In this document: in pieces, positions 31,689 through 39,569 of the stretch
Numbering within the stretch: position 1 is the first letter of the stretch
Layout: each line of letters starts with the position of its first letter
NCBI RefSeq assembly: GCF_009857445.1
Contig: NZ_WWCN01000024.1
Location: 20,202-84,201 of the forward strand
Direction: 5' to 3'
Source: Duganella flavida
Lineage (GTDB): Bacteria > Pseudomonadota > Gammaproteobacteria > Burkholderiales > Burkholderiaceae_D
DNA: 64,000 nucleotides
Made by a program: the position numbers and the translations under genes
The notes under the pieces: model-generated
What the model saw: the letters and a program-made list of their open reading frames with translations, nothing else
What the model was told of the DNA's origin: nothing
Databases searched by the model: none

Positions 31689-32612
31689 GTGTTTTTAATG
31701 AACCTCGCGAATTTTGGAAAATTTATGCTATTACTGACGTCTTCCCTTTTTGATGTTTTAAAGCCAATTCCTGGGAAAAAAATCAAGTATTATGATTTGT
31801 TCATATCACAATATACTTTGGTTACAACATCAACAGTTGTTGCTCAATGCAACCTAATGCCTGAAATGTTTGGTGAGACTACGGAAGTTCTCGATTCTCA
31901 TGTTGACCGTTTTATTGCAGGAATACCTGACCAGTCGAAAGAAATTAGGGAAACATATGGAATTTACAGTCGAGCAGCAGGTGTAAATCCTGGTATTGTT
32001 GCGCAGGAGAGCGAAGCGCGAGTCTTCATCTCTAGTGAGTTTGAGGCGGAATCAAAAAAATATGGAATGTCCAACAGAGAGTTGGTTATAAGTTCATTGA
32101 ACGCATCGGCATTTTTGCAATACTTTTTCCTTTTTGAAAATTCACTGGTGAAGATGTATCAAAGTAAATATCAACCTCGCGAAGAATCACAGGCTAAACT
32201 GAGTGCCAAGGATGTTATTGCTAAGTGCTTGAAGGGAAAGGTTATGCATGATGATGTTGAAGAACTATTTTTTAAAAATTTAAAGAAGAGAAGTAAATTC
32301 TTTGAAAATTTTTCGCAATTAGAGTCTGTGTGGAAATTATTGAATTTTATAAGAAATCGCCAGGTTCATTATGGCGGAAAATATGAAGGCCGTGCACCTG
32401 CGGCATTTGAGGGACATGTCGAAAGGATTTGCGAATCCTATAGGGATGCCGCCGATATGACGTTGTCTGTGGTTTTGCTTCTTAATGTTCTGGAGCCTCT
32501 GCAAGAGCAGGTGAGGAAACATGGATATATGGTTTTCAACGATTCTCTAGAGAATTTAATGAGGAACTATTCTTTATTTGTCATGGAATCCTTGTATCTG
32601 ACGGAAAAATGA
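31689..32612 (+). CDS. AT-rich HEPN-motif protein, putative RNase/abortive-infection factor
   Basis: A 307-residue protein encoded in DNA that is strikingly AT-rich compared with its neighbours, so probably recently acquired. It is mainly helical. Near the C-terminal third it has RNRQVH (residues 222-227) in NFIRNRQVHYGG, the Rx4-6H motif of HEPN ribonucleases, including the polar residue after Arg. HEPN proteins serve as toxins and anti-phage effectors; no antitoxin or partner is evident next to it. It sits between two copies of a solute-binding protein gene (30868 and 32750). The exact start is uncertain: ATGs at 31689 and 31698. Confidence 0.6.
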   Translation: MFLMNLANFGKFMLLLTSSLFDVLKPIPGKKIKYYDLFISQYTLVTTSTVVAQCNLMPEMFGETTEVLDSHVDRFIAGIPDQSKEIRETYGIYSRAAGVNPGIVAQESEARVFISSEFEAESKKYGMSNRELVISSLNASAFLQYFFLFENSLVKMYQSKYQPREESQAKLSAKDVIAKCLKGKVMHDDVEELFFKNLKKRSKFFENFSQLESVWKLLNFIRNRQVHYGGKYEGRAPAAFEGHVERICESYRDAADMTLSVVLLLNVLEPLQEQVRKHGYMVFNDSLENLMRNYSLFVMESLYLTEK

Positions 32613-32697
32613 ACCACCAATGGCTGGTATCTGATTGACACACATATAACGGGTGAGTGCGGTTAGATCACCAGCATTGTGGAAGCAGCAACAAAGG

Positions 32698-32725
32698 TTT
32701 GTCGTGATGAGTCGCGAGGTAGAAT
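32698..32725 (+). promoter_or_regulatory. Promoter of second duplicated solute-binding gene
   Basis: TTTGTC at 32698-32703, 16-bp spacer, TAGAAT at 32720-32725, 24 bp before the ATG at 32750. The same GTAGAATAGTTC stretch precedes paralogue A, so the promoter was duplicated with the gene. Confidence 0.5.
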
Positions 32726-32749
32726 AGTTCCACGTTTTTGGGGATATTC

Positions 32750-33517
32750 ATGCGTAGCATTGATGTCTGTGCGCTCATCATTTGGCTTTCGCTGTTTTCT
32801 CCGGCGGGCGCCGTCACGATGCATATCTGTACGGGCGAATCGCCCATACTGCCGTTCACGACCCCCGACGCTCACGGTATTGCCGATCAGCTGATACAAC
32901 AAGCTGCGAAGGAAGTAGGCCTTACTATCGAGTACCACCGTGCGCCGTTGGTCCGGTGCCAAGCCGAGATGCGTGCCAACGTTTCTGATGCTTATCCCGC
33001 TGCTCCATACACCCAGGCGACGGCCAGCTTTTGCGTCTTTCCCATGAAGGGTACGGATCCCGATGTGGAGCGCGCAATCCTGACCAGGAGGACCCTGGTA
33101 TTTCGCCGCTTGGGTAGTCGTACAGAGTGGAGTGGAACCCGCTTCACCGACTTGTCCACACCGGTCTTAACGCCGTCTGGAATGAATTCGTTGCCGGTGC
33201 TCTTGGGCGGGCTCGGCGTTCGAGTGGACTCAAGCGGAAAGTCAGTGGAGGCCAACTTTGCAAAGATGCTTGCCGGCCGCGCGGATGTCGCCATAGCACC
33301 TGAACATAGCGGCCTTGCCATAATCTCGCAGCCACCGTATGCCGGGAAGATTGAGGCGCTGCCAATACCGTTTACCAGCCAACCGTATTATCTGATTGTT
33401 TCGAAGCGCTTCTACCAGGCCAATTCTGAGCTGATGGACAAATTGTGGAACGTGATTGGACGCCTCAGAAATGCAGCGGACCGGGAACCGCAACGAAAAC
33501 TAGCCCGTAAGCCATGA
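32750..33517 (+). CDS. Periplasmic solute-binding-like protein (paralogue B)
   Basis: A 255-residue exported protein with a signal peptide ending SPAGA. It shares nearly all landmarks of paralogue A: VTMHICTGESPIL, LIQQAAKEVGLTIEYHRAPLVRC, FPMKGTDPDVERAILTRRTLVFRR, NFAKMLAGRADVAIAPEHSG and PFTSQPYYLIVSKRFYQANSELM. I start at ATG 32750, which yields the signal peptide and corresponds to the paralogue start; a TTG at 32738 is also open. No transporter genes adjoin it. Confidence 0.75.
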   Translation: MRSIDVCALIIWLSLFSPAGAVTMHICTGESPILPFTTPDAHGIADQLIQQAAKEVGLTIEYHRAPLVRCQAEMRANVSDAYPAAPYTQATASFCVFPMKGTDPDVERAILTRRTLVFRRLGSRTEWSGTRFTDLSTPVLTPSGMNSLPVLLGGLGVRVDSSGKSVEANFAKMLAGRADVAIAPEHSGLAIISQPPYAGKIEALPIPFTSQPYYLIVSKRFYQANSELMDKLWNVIGRLRNAADREPQRKLARKP

Positions 33518-33644
33518 AAGCTGAGCGGCGCAGTTCCAGGGTAGGAATGCGATGTAGACTGCGCTGCAAAGACGTATACCGATATCGAAAAAAATCCAGT
33601 ACTACTAAATCGATTTCGAAGAAATGCTTGTATCTCTTCCGGAT

Positions 33645-33677
33645 GAAAAACGGTCCGATCGAAAATATGATCGGACC
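33645..33677 (-). terminator. Rho-independent terminator for the cupin gene
   Basis: Read on the minus strand: perfect 9-bp stem GGTCCGATC (33652-33660 paired with 33669-33677), 8-nt loop, then GTTTTTC. It lies about 140 bp past the cupin stop at 33815. The plus side lacks a T-run. Confidence 0.7.
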
Positions 33678-33814
33678 TTGGCAGCGCTACCTCAGCGCTA
33701 TAATGTTCTTGTCTTTAGGGAATCATTTTAACTGAACGCGATTACCTGAAATGGCGCTTTTTCTTCAGGATCGGGATGCGCGACAGCGCGTCTAGCGGCC
33801 TTGGCGCATCGCAA

Positions 33815-34546
33815 TTAGTGTTTGGAAAGTACAAAGCGAATAACCTTGGTGTCATTCGATGTCGATGCGCTACTGACTTGGGTTCCAACGGAGCTAGTAG
33901 GTTGGTAGAAGGTCTGGCCAGCCGTATAAACAATAGGCGCCTCGCCTCGCACGCGCACGGACACTGAACCCTGCGCGACGTAGCCGTAGCCGGTGGTGCC
34001 GGCCGCCAGTAACGGCAGCGCGCCACCAGCGGGCAGTGTTTGCTCATAGACATTCATCGTATTGGCCGCTGCTACCTGCGGCTGTTGCGACGGAAAGCTA
34101 CGACGGTCAATTTTTTCGGTCAGTGGCACGGGGAATACAATGAAAGGCTCGCCGTCCCGTTCAAAGTTAATATCGGTGAAGACGGCTTCTTCGGTTTGCG
34201 AGGCGTTGTCGAAATGAACAATATTGGGGCCGACTGGTTCATAGAACACGTCCCCCGCGTTCAGAAGCACTGGCTCCTGGCCTTCCACCTGATAGTAGAT
34301 CTTGCCCTTGGACACATATCCGAATACAGGCGCCAAATGGGTGTGTTTGGGTGCCAGCTGGCCGGGCGCAAAGTGGAAGTCGCCGATTTCAACTTTGGTC
34401 ACGGGGCGTGTTGCAAATTGCTGAGTCAACAGGATTTTCGACGTTGGCTCGGCAGCCTGTAAGGAACCGTGTGCGCCCGCTGCAAAAGCGGTGACGACGA
34501 GAGTAGTGGCAAAGGCTAGCGGCGATATGATCAATTTGGCGTTCAT
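33815..34546 (-). CDS. Exported bicupin protein
   Basis: A 243-residue protein with a signal peptide (about residues 1-25, ending near AAGAHG). The mature part has a cupin domain: FHFAPGQLAPKHTHLAPVFGYVSKGKIYY gives the HxH...G metal motif at about 62-85, followed by NAGDVFYEPVGPNIVHF. A second cupin-like half (QTLPAGGALPLLAAGTTGYGYVAQG, TAGQTFYQPT) lacks the clear His pair and may be degenerate. Enzymatic role unknown. It is on the same strand as gloA and the YdhR-like gene upstream; those three minus-strand genes may form a unit, with a terminator at 33645. Confidence 0.75.
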   Translation of the reverse strand: MNAKLIISPLAFATTLVVTAFAAGAHGSLQAAEPTSKILLTQQFATRPVTKVEIGDFHFAPGQLAPKHTHLAPVFGYVSKGKIYYQVEGQEPVLLNAGDVFYEPVGPNIVHFDNASQTEEAVFTDINFERDGEPFIVFPVPLTEKIDRRSFPSQQPQVAAANTMNVYEQTLPAGGALPLLAAGTTGYGYVAQGSVSVRVRGEAPIVYTAGQTFYQPTSSVGTQVSSASTSNDTKVIRFVLSKH

Positions 34547-34588
34547 GTTGATTTCCTGAATTGGATTTAGAAGATTTTGGGCGGCGAT

Positions 34589-35041
34589 TTAACGCACTCG
34601 CGCTTCGATGAGTTCGATACGGTAGCCGTCTGGATCGGCAATAAAAGCAATGACGTCGCGTTCGCTTCCATCTGCGGGCCCATGGCTCATCGGCCCGGGT
34701 TCGCGCAGGACTGTAACGCCGGCTGCGCGTAGTTGCGTGACGGTCTCGTACAGATCAGTGACCGCCACGGCCACATGTCCCCATGCAGTGCCATGTTCGT
34801 AGTGATCGGTGTCCCAGTTATGCGTCAACTCCAGGACGGCCTGCTCGTTTTCCTGGCCGTAACCAATGAATGCGAGCGAGAATCGACCTTGAGGGTATTG
34901 CTCAAGCCGTATCAGCTTCATACGCAAAACGTGGGTGTAAAACTCGACGGAGCGGTTCAGATCGGTAACGCGGAACATGGTATGGAGCAGTCTTGCGTTG
35001 TCCAGCGGCCGGACGTCATTGGTAGGCGGCATTGTGTGCAT
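34589..35041 (-). CDS. gloA: Lactoylglutathione lyase (glyoxalase I)
   Basis: Metal enzyme of 150 residues isomerising the methylglyoxal-glutathione hemithioacetal to lactoylglutathione. The proteobacterial GloA pattern is clear: LHTMFRVTDLNRSVEFYTHVLRMKL with metal His at 20, AVLELTHNWDT with Glu, YEHGTAWGHVAVAV with the second His, and IAFIADPDGYRIELIE with the final Glu. Length is slightly above the usual 135 because of a short N-terminal tail. It is 42 bp upstream of the cupin gene in transcription order. Confidence 0.9.
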   Translation of the reverse strand: MHTMPPTNDVRPLDNARLLHTMFRVTDLNRSVEFYTHVLRMKLIRLEQYPQGRFSLAFIGYGQENEQAVLELTHNWDTDHYEHGTAWGHVAVAVTDLYETVTQLRAAGVTVLREPGPMSHGPADGSERDVIAFIADPDGYRIELIEARVR

Positions 35042-35162
35042 AGTGTCGGGAAGTCGTTAAGGAGATGGAGTGGCACAAAGCTAAGTCGAAAAAAAGGACT
35101 GCTTTGGCGCCTGATTTTGCGGGGCGTCCCCGACTATCGCACGCGGTCACGCAATTTCACGG

Positions 35163-35816
35163 TCAATCATTCGCGGAGGCAGAGTGCATGAAGAAGGGCG
35201 ATCCCATGTCCAACGATGCTGCCTTGACTACCGCCGCGTCGAACAACCGTGTTGTGTAGGCAACGTTCAATTTCGCCGCCTCACTAGGGAAATATTCAAG
35301 TACGAAGCGAGTCGCGTTGTCGATTGTATCGAACGCATAAAAGCCGCCCACGGAGTGGGTATGCACTCCGCTTAACCAAGTTTTATGGAGGAGGCCAGGC
35401 TGGCCCTTTAAGATGGGATTCATGTCGCGCCAAGGCGCCTCTGCAAACGGCGCAGAAATCTGGGCTTCGGTGTACACGAAAGCTCCGGGCTCTTGAGTCA
35501 GCGAACCGCCAAAATGCATCGAGTTTAAGAACTTACTGGCTTCTTCAACCTCGGATGCGTCGAATACCCGAGTGGTTTGCGCGACGCCAATCTGGGCCGC
35601 TTCGAGCGGGAAATAGCCAGTGACGAATGCCTTGGCCGATTCTATCGAGTCGAACTGATACAAGCCCCCCAAGGATTGGTTACTTACGCCTGCAAGCCAT
35701 GTCTTATTGACAAATCCCGGCTGAGCTTTAATTACCAGATTCAGCTCACGCCAAGGCGCTTCGGAAAAAGGCATCGCCAGTTGCAACTCGGTATAAACGA
35801 AAGCGTTTGATGACAT
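35163..35816 (-). CDS. Tandemly duplicated YdhR-like (dimeric alpha/beta-barrel) protein
   Basis: A 217-residue protein made of two copies of one domain: residues about 5-100 and 112-205. Each repeat has the series FVYTELQ/FVYTEAQ, APWRELN/APWRDMN, IKAQPGF/LKGQPGL, KTWLAG/KTWLSG, SxGGxYxFDxIxxAxxFV and YFPxEAA. This is the YdhR/monooxygenase-like ABM fold normally encoded as one ~100-residue protein, so the fusion forms a pseudo-dimer in one chain. Substrate unknown. The divergent TetR gene at 35973 with shared operators suggests regulation by it. Confidence 0.7.
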   Translation of the reverse strand: MSSNAFVYTELQLAMPFSEAPWRELNLVIKAQPGFVNKTWLAGVSNQSLGGLYQFDSIESAKAFVTGYFPLEAAQIGVAQTTRVFDASEVEEASKFLNSMHFGGSLTQEPGAFVYTEAQISAPFAEAPWRDMNPILKGQPGLLHKTWLSGVHTHSVGGFYAFDTIDNATRFVLEYFPSEAAKLNVAYTTRLFDAAVVKAASLDMGSPFFMHSASAND

Positions 35817-35886
35817 ATAGACTCCGATAAATGGTAAGGCGCTGTTCGCAGCGCGCGACAGTCCGTCTTACTGTAGCAATCATTAG

Positions 35887-35958
35887 ATAACGATCGCTAT
35901 GTAATGAAGATTATAGGTGGTTAGCGACCATGTCAAGTGTTGATATAGCGATCGTTAT
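35887..35958. promoter_or_regulatory. Paired operators between YdhR-like and TetR genes
   Basis: ATAACGATCGCTAT at 35887-35900 and its exact reverse complement ATAGCGATCGTTAT at 35945-35958. Each is itself nearly palindromic around CGATCG. The spacing is 58 bp centre to centre, and the pair lies between the divergent genes, so both are likely repressed by the TetR protein. Confidence 0.75.
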
Positions 35959-35972
35959 GAAAGGATTTCGAT

Positions 35973-36551
35973 ATGCGCTATAAAACAGGACATCGAGAAC
36001 TGGCCAAGAGCCGCATCCTTGCCGCAGTCGGCAAGGGGTTTCGCAGGCACGGTTATGGCGGGATAGGCATCGATGGCTTAGCAAAAGAAGCCGAAGTCAC
36101 CTCTGGTGCTTTTTACGGCCATTTCGGATCGAAGGCAGATGCCTTTATGCAAGCGATGGTCGACGGTATGACGTCGCTACGCGAAGGCATTGAAGGGTTT
36201 CAAACCGAACATGGCAATGCTTGGCTGGAGCGATTCGTTGATTTTTACTTGGGCTTCAAACGTACTTGTGATTTGGGTGACGCCTGCGCTTTCCAGGTCC
36301 TGACGCCAGAGGTAGTAAGGGCCGGCGCCGATTTTCACCAGGCTTACGAGGCAGAGTTGTTGCTCGTGATCGAAACGGTGGCCCACGGTTTACCTGGTAG
36401 TAAAATCTCGGCAGTAGACCGCGCATGGACGCTGATGCTGTTACTCTCAGGCAGCGTTACCACAGCTAGGGCGGTCGATAGCGTAGCGCTTTCGGAAAAA
36501 ATTGCCCACAGCTCCCGGACTGCGGCACTGGCTATTGCTCGAGGTGATTAA
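35973..36551 (+). CDS. TetR/AcrR-family transcriptional regulator
   Basis: A 192-residue regulator. The HTH region reads SRILAAVGKGFRRHGYGGIGIDGLAKEAEVTSGAFYGHFGSKADAF (about residues 12-57). The C-terminal domain with CAFQVLTPEVVRAG resembles the TetR_C_13/nemR-like group. The NemR-like subgroup often responds to electrophiles such as methylglyoxal, which would suit the nearby gloA, but no diagnostic Cys cluster is established. The operator pair at 35887/35945 lies in front of it. Confidence 0.85.
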   Translation: MRYKTGHRELAKSRILAAVGKGFRRHGYGGIGIDGLAKEAEVTSGAFYGHFGSKADAFMQAMVDGMTSLREGIEGFQTEHGNAWLERFVDFYLGFKRTCDLGDACAFQVLTPEVVRAGADFHQAYEAELLLVIETVAHGLPGSKISAVDRAWTLMLLLSGSVTTARAVDSVALSEKIAHSSRTAALAIARGD

Positions 36552-37056
36552 CGCATGAAGGGCCGGTGTTGGGTTTCAGTGCTGGGTGAGCCTGGGGGGC
36601 AGTGCTGCGACCGAGCTTTTCGTCAACGCTTAACGCTGCGTACTTATTGATGACCAGCAGAGCGACATCTATGAGTTGCTCTATACCCGGCAAGCGTCTG
36701 GCCAGTGCCGTCTTGAGCAATCCAGCATTTTGACTGATGATGGCATCACACCGCTGGCAAGCTGCGTGTTTTTCAGATGGCCGCAGCAGCGAAGTCACAG
36801 TTCCAGGTCAGGAAGTCGTCAACGCGCTTGACGGGGGCGCAATGATCGACTTGCTTTTGTAAGACATGACTTGTCCCCAGCGACTAGTTGAGCAGACGCA
36901 ATCAGAAGTGACCTGAGCGCGTCGACATTTCGTGAAACACTCCCCGAAGCCTTCTCTTTTGTTTTTCTTCCAAACCCCTCGATATTGCGTTCGAGCCTAA
37001 GGCTCCCCTTGCAGGCGATCATTCACGGTTGGCGTAATATCAGTTCGAAGCAAGTT
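36552..37056. other. Non-coding or decayed stretch between two TetR genes
   Basis: About 500 bp lying between the 3' ends of two convergent TetR genes. Short open frames (for example minus strand 36532-36798) show no recognisable protein and no start context. I see no hairpin with T-run. It may be eroded gene remains. Confidence 0.4.
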
Positions 37057-37701
37057 TTACTTCGTGCGTCGAATGCTCTTCTTTGATTTTTCCAACTCAG
37101 GCTGGCACCCTCTGACGAAATCTCCGACCAGTCGCTCCGCAAGTTTGTTCGCGCGCTCAATTCCATCCTTGATGCGTTGGTTCATCGTCAACGAAATCAG
37201 CCCGTGCAAAAAGGCCCAATACAGTTCGGCCTGTTCTTCGCTTTCTTCCCCGCGTTCGCCGCCGCGCGCCTCCAGTAGCGCGATAATTGGCTCGTGGAAG
37301 TCGTCGTAGCATGCACGCACCTCAGCTGGTGTGTGTTCGGTGCCGAAGGGAATGCCGGCCAAGCCGTGCATCAGCTGATATGGAACCGGATTGTCGAAGG
37401 CGAACTTCCAGTAGGCCATTCCAACCTTCTCGACGGTGACCGATGGTTCCGCGTCGCCAGCCCTGGCTTGCTGTAGCAATTCATGCAAGGCGCCAAACCC
37501 TTGTCCCATCAGCTCCACGAGCACAGCTTCCTTGCTTTCAAAGTAGCCGTAAATCAGTGCTGGGCTGTATTCGATGTCCGCTGCGATGCCACGGATCGTC
37601 AGTTTTGCCCAGCCGTCGCGTTCCGAGATGCGCCTTGCAGCGTCGAGAATCGCCGCTCGCACCACTGATTTTTCACGTTCTCGCCGTTCCTGCACTCCCA
37701 T
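37057..37701 (-). CDS. TetR-family regulator, probable repressor of the second catabolic operon
   Basis: A 214-residue protein. HTH: ILDAARRISERDGWAKLTIRGIAADIEYSPALIYGYFESKEAVLVEL (about 18-64). The C-terminal part (EVRACYDDFHEPIIALLEARG) resembles the WHG-type TetR C-terminal domain. The ATG at 37701 follows a TTG one codon upstream. It is divergent from the hydrolase gene at 37847, with an inverted repeat TGAACA...TGTTCA between them. The inducer is likely an aromatic pathway compound. Confidence 0.87.
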   Translation of the reverse strand: MGVQERREREKSVVRAAILDAARRISERDGWAKLTIRGIAADIEYSPALIYGYFESKEAVLVELMGQGFGALHELLQQARAGDAEPSVTVEKVGMAYWKFAFDNPVPYQLMHGLAGIPFGTEHTPAEVRACYDDFHEPIIALLEARGGERGEESEEQAELYWAFLHGLISLTMNQRIKDGIERANKLAERLVGDFVRGCQPELEKSKKSIRRTK

Positions 37702-37776
37702 CAAGCACTCCTAATATGTTGTTTTTGCCCGTCAGGATGACTGGCAGGGATTTTACCGCACGTCGGTATTTTATCA

Positions 37777-37812
37777 TTGACAGATTTGTGAACAGTGTTT
37801 AGTCTGTGTTCA
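37777..37812 (+). promoter_or_regulatory. Promoter and inverted-repeat operator for the second catabolic operon
   Basis: Consensus -35 TTGACA at 37777-37782 with a weak -10 TAGTCT at 37800-37805 (17-bp spacer). Inverted repeat TGAACA (37789-37794) and TGTTCA (37807-37812) straddles the -10, which fits TetR-type repression. Confidence 0.6.
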
Positions 37813-37846
37813 TCGTTTATTTTGTTGATCACAAGGAGTAGCAAAA

Positions 37847-39535
37847 ATGTCAAATTCCGGTTCGAGTGGTGATGCGTCGTTCACTGGTTTTCGCGTAGAT
37901 GTGCTGGCCTGCAAGGTGCCAATGAATGTGCAAAAAGATGTGATGGTGGAAACGCGCGACGGCGTGCGCGTGGCTATGGATATCTACCGGCCAGAAGGCC
38001 CGGGGCCTTTCCCGACCCTGTACGCGGTTTCCCCATACAACAAGGACACCATCGGCCTGCCACCTCACGGTGTCTTCCGCTGGCGCGAAGCCGGCAACAT
38101 CGGCCGCTGGGTGGAGCAGGGTTACGCGTTCGTGCACGCCGATACGCGTGGAACCGGCGCCAGCGAGGGTGAATGGCTGGCCTGCTCGGAAGAAGAGCAG
38201 ACCGACATGTATGACACCATCGAATGGATTGCGGCGCAGTCCTGGTCGACTGGCAAAGTTGGCATGATTGGCGAGTCCTACTACGCCTATCCGCAGTGGC
38301 TCGCCGCTGCAACCAACCCGCCGCACCTGGCCTGTATCGCCCCTTACGACGGCCTGGTCGACTTGTACCGCGACGTGGTCTATCACGGTGGCCTGTGCTC
38401 GGCCGGCTTCATCGCCTGGTGGTCGACCAATACCCGTGCGCTCACGCTGCTCGAACGCGGCGACGGCCCACATCCTAATAACGGTGGTGGTGACATCGTC
38501 GGCGACTGGCTGCGTAACCCAACGATGAATGACTTCTGGCGTGTCCGGTCGGCGTTCGACAAGTTCAAGGACATCAAAACGCCGTTCTATTCGATTGCCA
38601 ACTGGACTGCGGTCGGCATCCACCTGCGCGGCAATCTGCTGGCATACGAGCAAATCGATGCGCCGAAAAAATTGATGGTCGCGGGTGGCAACAACCACCA
38701 TTCGCCGATCGAGGTATACCATTCCGACGAGGTGCACACGGAATTGACTCGCTGGTACGACTACTGGCTCAAGGGCATCGACACCGGCATCATGGACGAA
38801 GCGCCGGTCAAGATCTGGGTTAACAACGAAGGCTGGCGCGAAGAGCAGGAGTGGCCGCTGGCCCGCGTCGAGTACAAGTCCTTGTACCTTTCGAGTGCCA
38901 AGGCGGGTGCAGTCAATTCGCTCAACGATGGCTCGCTGTCGTGGGAGGCACCTGCATCGGACGACGCAACGCGCCTGGACTATCCGCACAAGGAATGGGG
39001 CGGTTGGCCTGGCTTCGGCAGTGCAGCAATGACGCCGAACGGTATGGACAACAGCGCCAAGGTGCTGACCTTTACCTCGGCACCGCTGGAAGAGGACATG
39101 GAGATCACCGGACCGATCAACCTCAAGCTGTGGATTTCCTCGACCGAGACCGACGCGGACATCATCGCGAAGGTGTACGAGGTTCCTCAGCAAGCCGCTC
39201 CAGGCCCACTGCGCCCGATGACGCGCGGTTGGCTCAAGGCTTCCCATCGTGCCTTGGATCCTGCTTTGTCCCTGCCTGGTCGTCCATTCCACCCGCACGA
39301 CAAACGCGAACTGCTGGAGCCGAAAAAAATCTATCCAGTGGAAGTTGAAGTCTGGCCGACATCGCAGCTGCTGAAGAAGGGTAGCCGCATCCGCCTGGAC
39401 TTGGCCAATGCTGATAGCCCAGTGTTCGACATGCCGTTCAACCACCACTACGGTTGCAAGCAGGGTACCGACTGGTACCACCACGATGCGGAACACCCAA
39501 GCCAAATGCTGTTGCCGGTAGTGCCACGGGGCTGA
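37847..39535 (+). CDS. CocE/NonD-family hydrolase (X-Pro dipeptidyl-peptidase-like esterase)
   Basis: A 562-residue serine hydrolase of the CocE/NonD family, which cleaves esters such as cocaine or nonactin. Alpha/beta-hydrolase core: RVAMDIYRPEGPGPFPTLYAVSPYNKDTIG, FVHADTRGTGASEG, nucleophile elbow GMIGESYYAYPQW (Ser about 141). A C-terminal jelly-roll domain follows (VLTFTSAPLEEDMEITGPINLKLWISSTETDADIIAKV). No signal peptide, so cytoplasmic. It is the first gene of the operon; an ester bond in the substrate of this pathway is therefore likely, a point of inference. Confidence 0.88.
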   Translation: MSNSGSSGDASFTGFRVDVLACKVPMNVQKDVMVETRDGVRVAMDIYRPEGPGPFPTLYAVSPYNKDTIGLPPHGVFRWREAGNIGRWVEQGYAFVHADTRGTGASEGEWLACSEEEQTDMYDTIEWIAAQSWSTGKVGMIGESYYAYPQWLAAATNPPHLACIAPYDGLVDLYRDVVYHGGLCSAGFIAWWSTNTRALTLLERGDGPHPNNGGGDIVGDWLRNPTMNDFWRVRSAFDKFKDIKTPFYSIANWTAVGIHLRGNLLAYEQIDAPKKLMVAGGNNHHSPIEVYHSDEVHTELTRWYDYWLKGIDTGIMDEAPVKIWVNNEGWREEQEWPLARVEYKSLYLSSAKAGAVNSLNDGSLSWEAPASDDATRLDYPHKEWGGWPGFGSAAMTPNGMDNSAKVLTFTSAPLEEDMEITGPINLKLWISSTETDADIIAKVYEVPQQAAPGPLRPMTRGWLKASHRALDPALSLPGRPFHPHDKRELLEPKKIYPVEVEVWPTSQLLKKGSRIRLDLANADSPVFDMPFNHHYGCKQGTDWYHHDAEHPSQMLLPVVPRG

Positions 39536-39569
39536 GCACTCACCAACATAAAAATACTGGAGATCGCTC

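Noticed and set aside
36532..36798. 88-codon minus-strand frame between two TetR genes
   Set aside because: Considered as a transposase remnant, but no motif could be identified.
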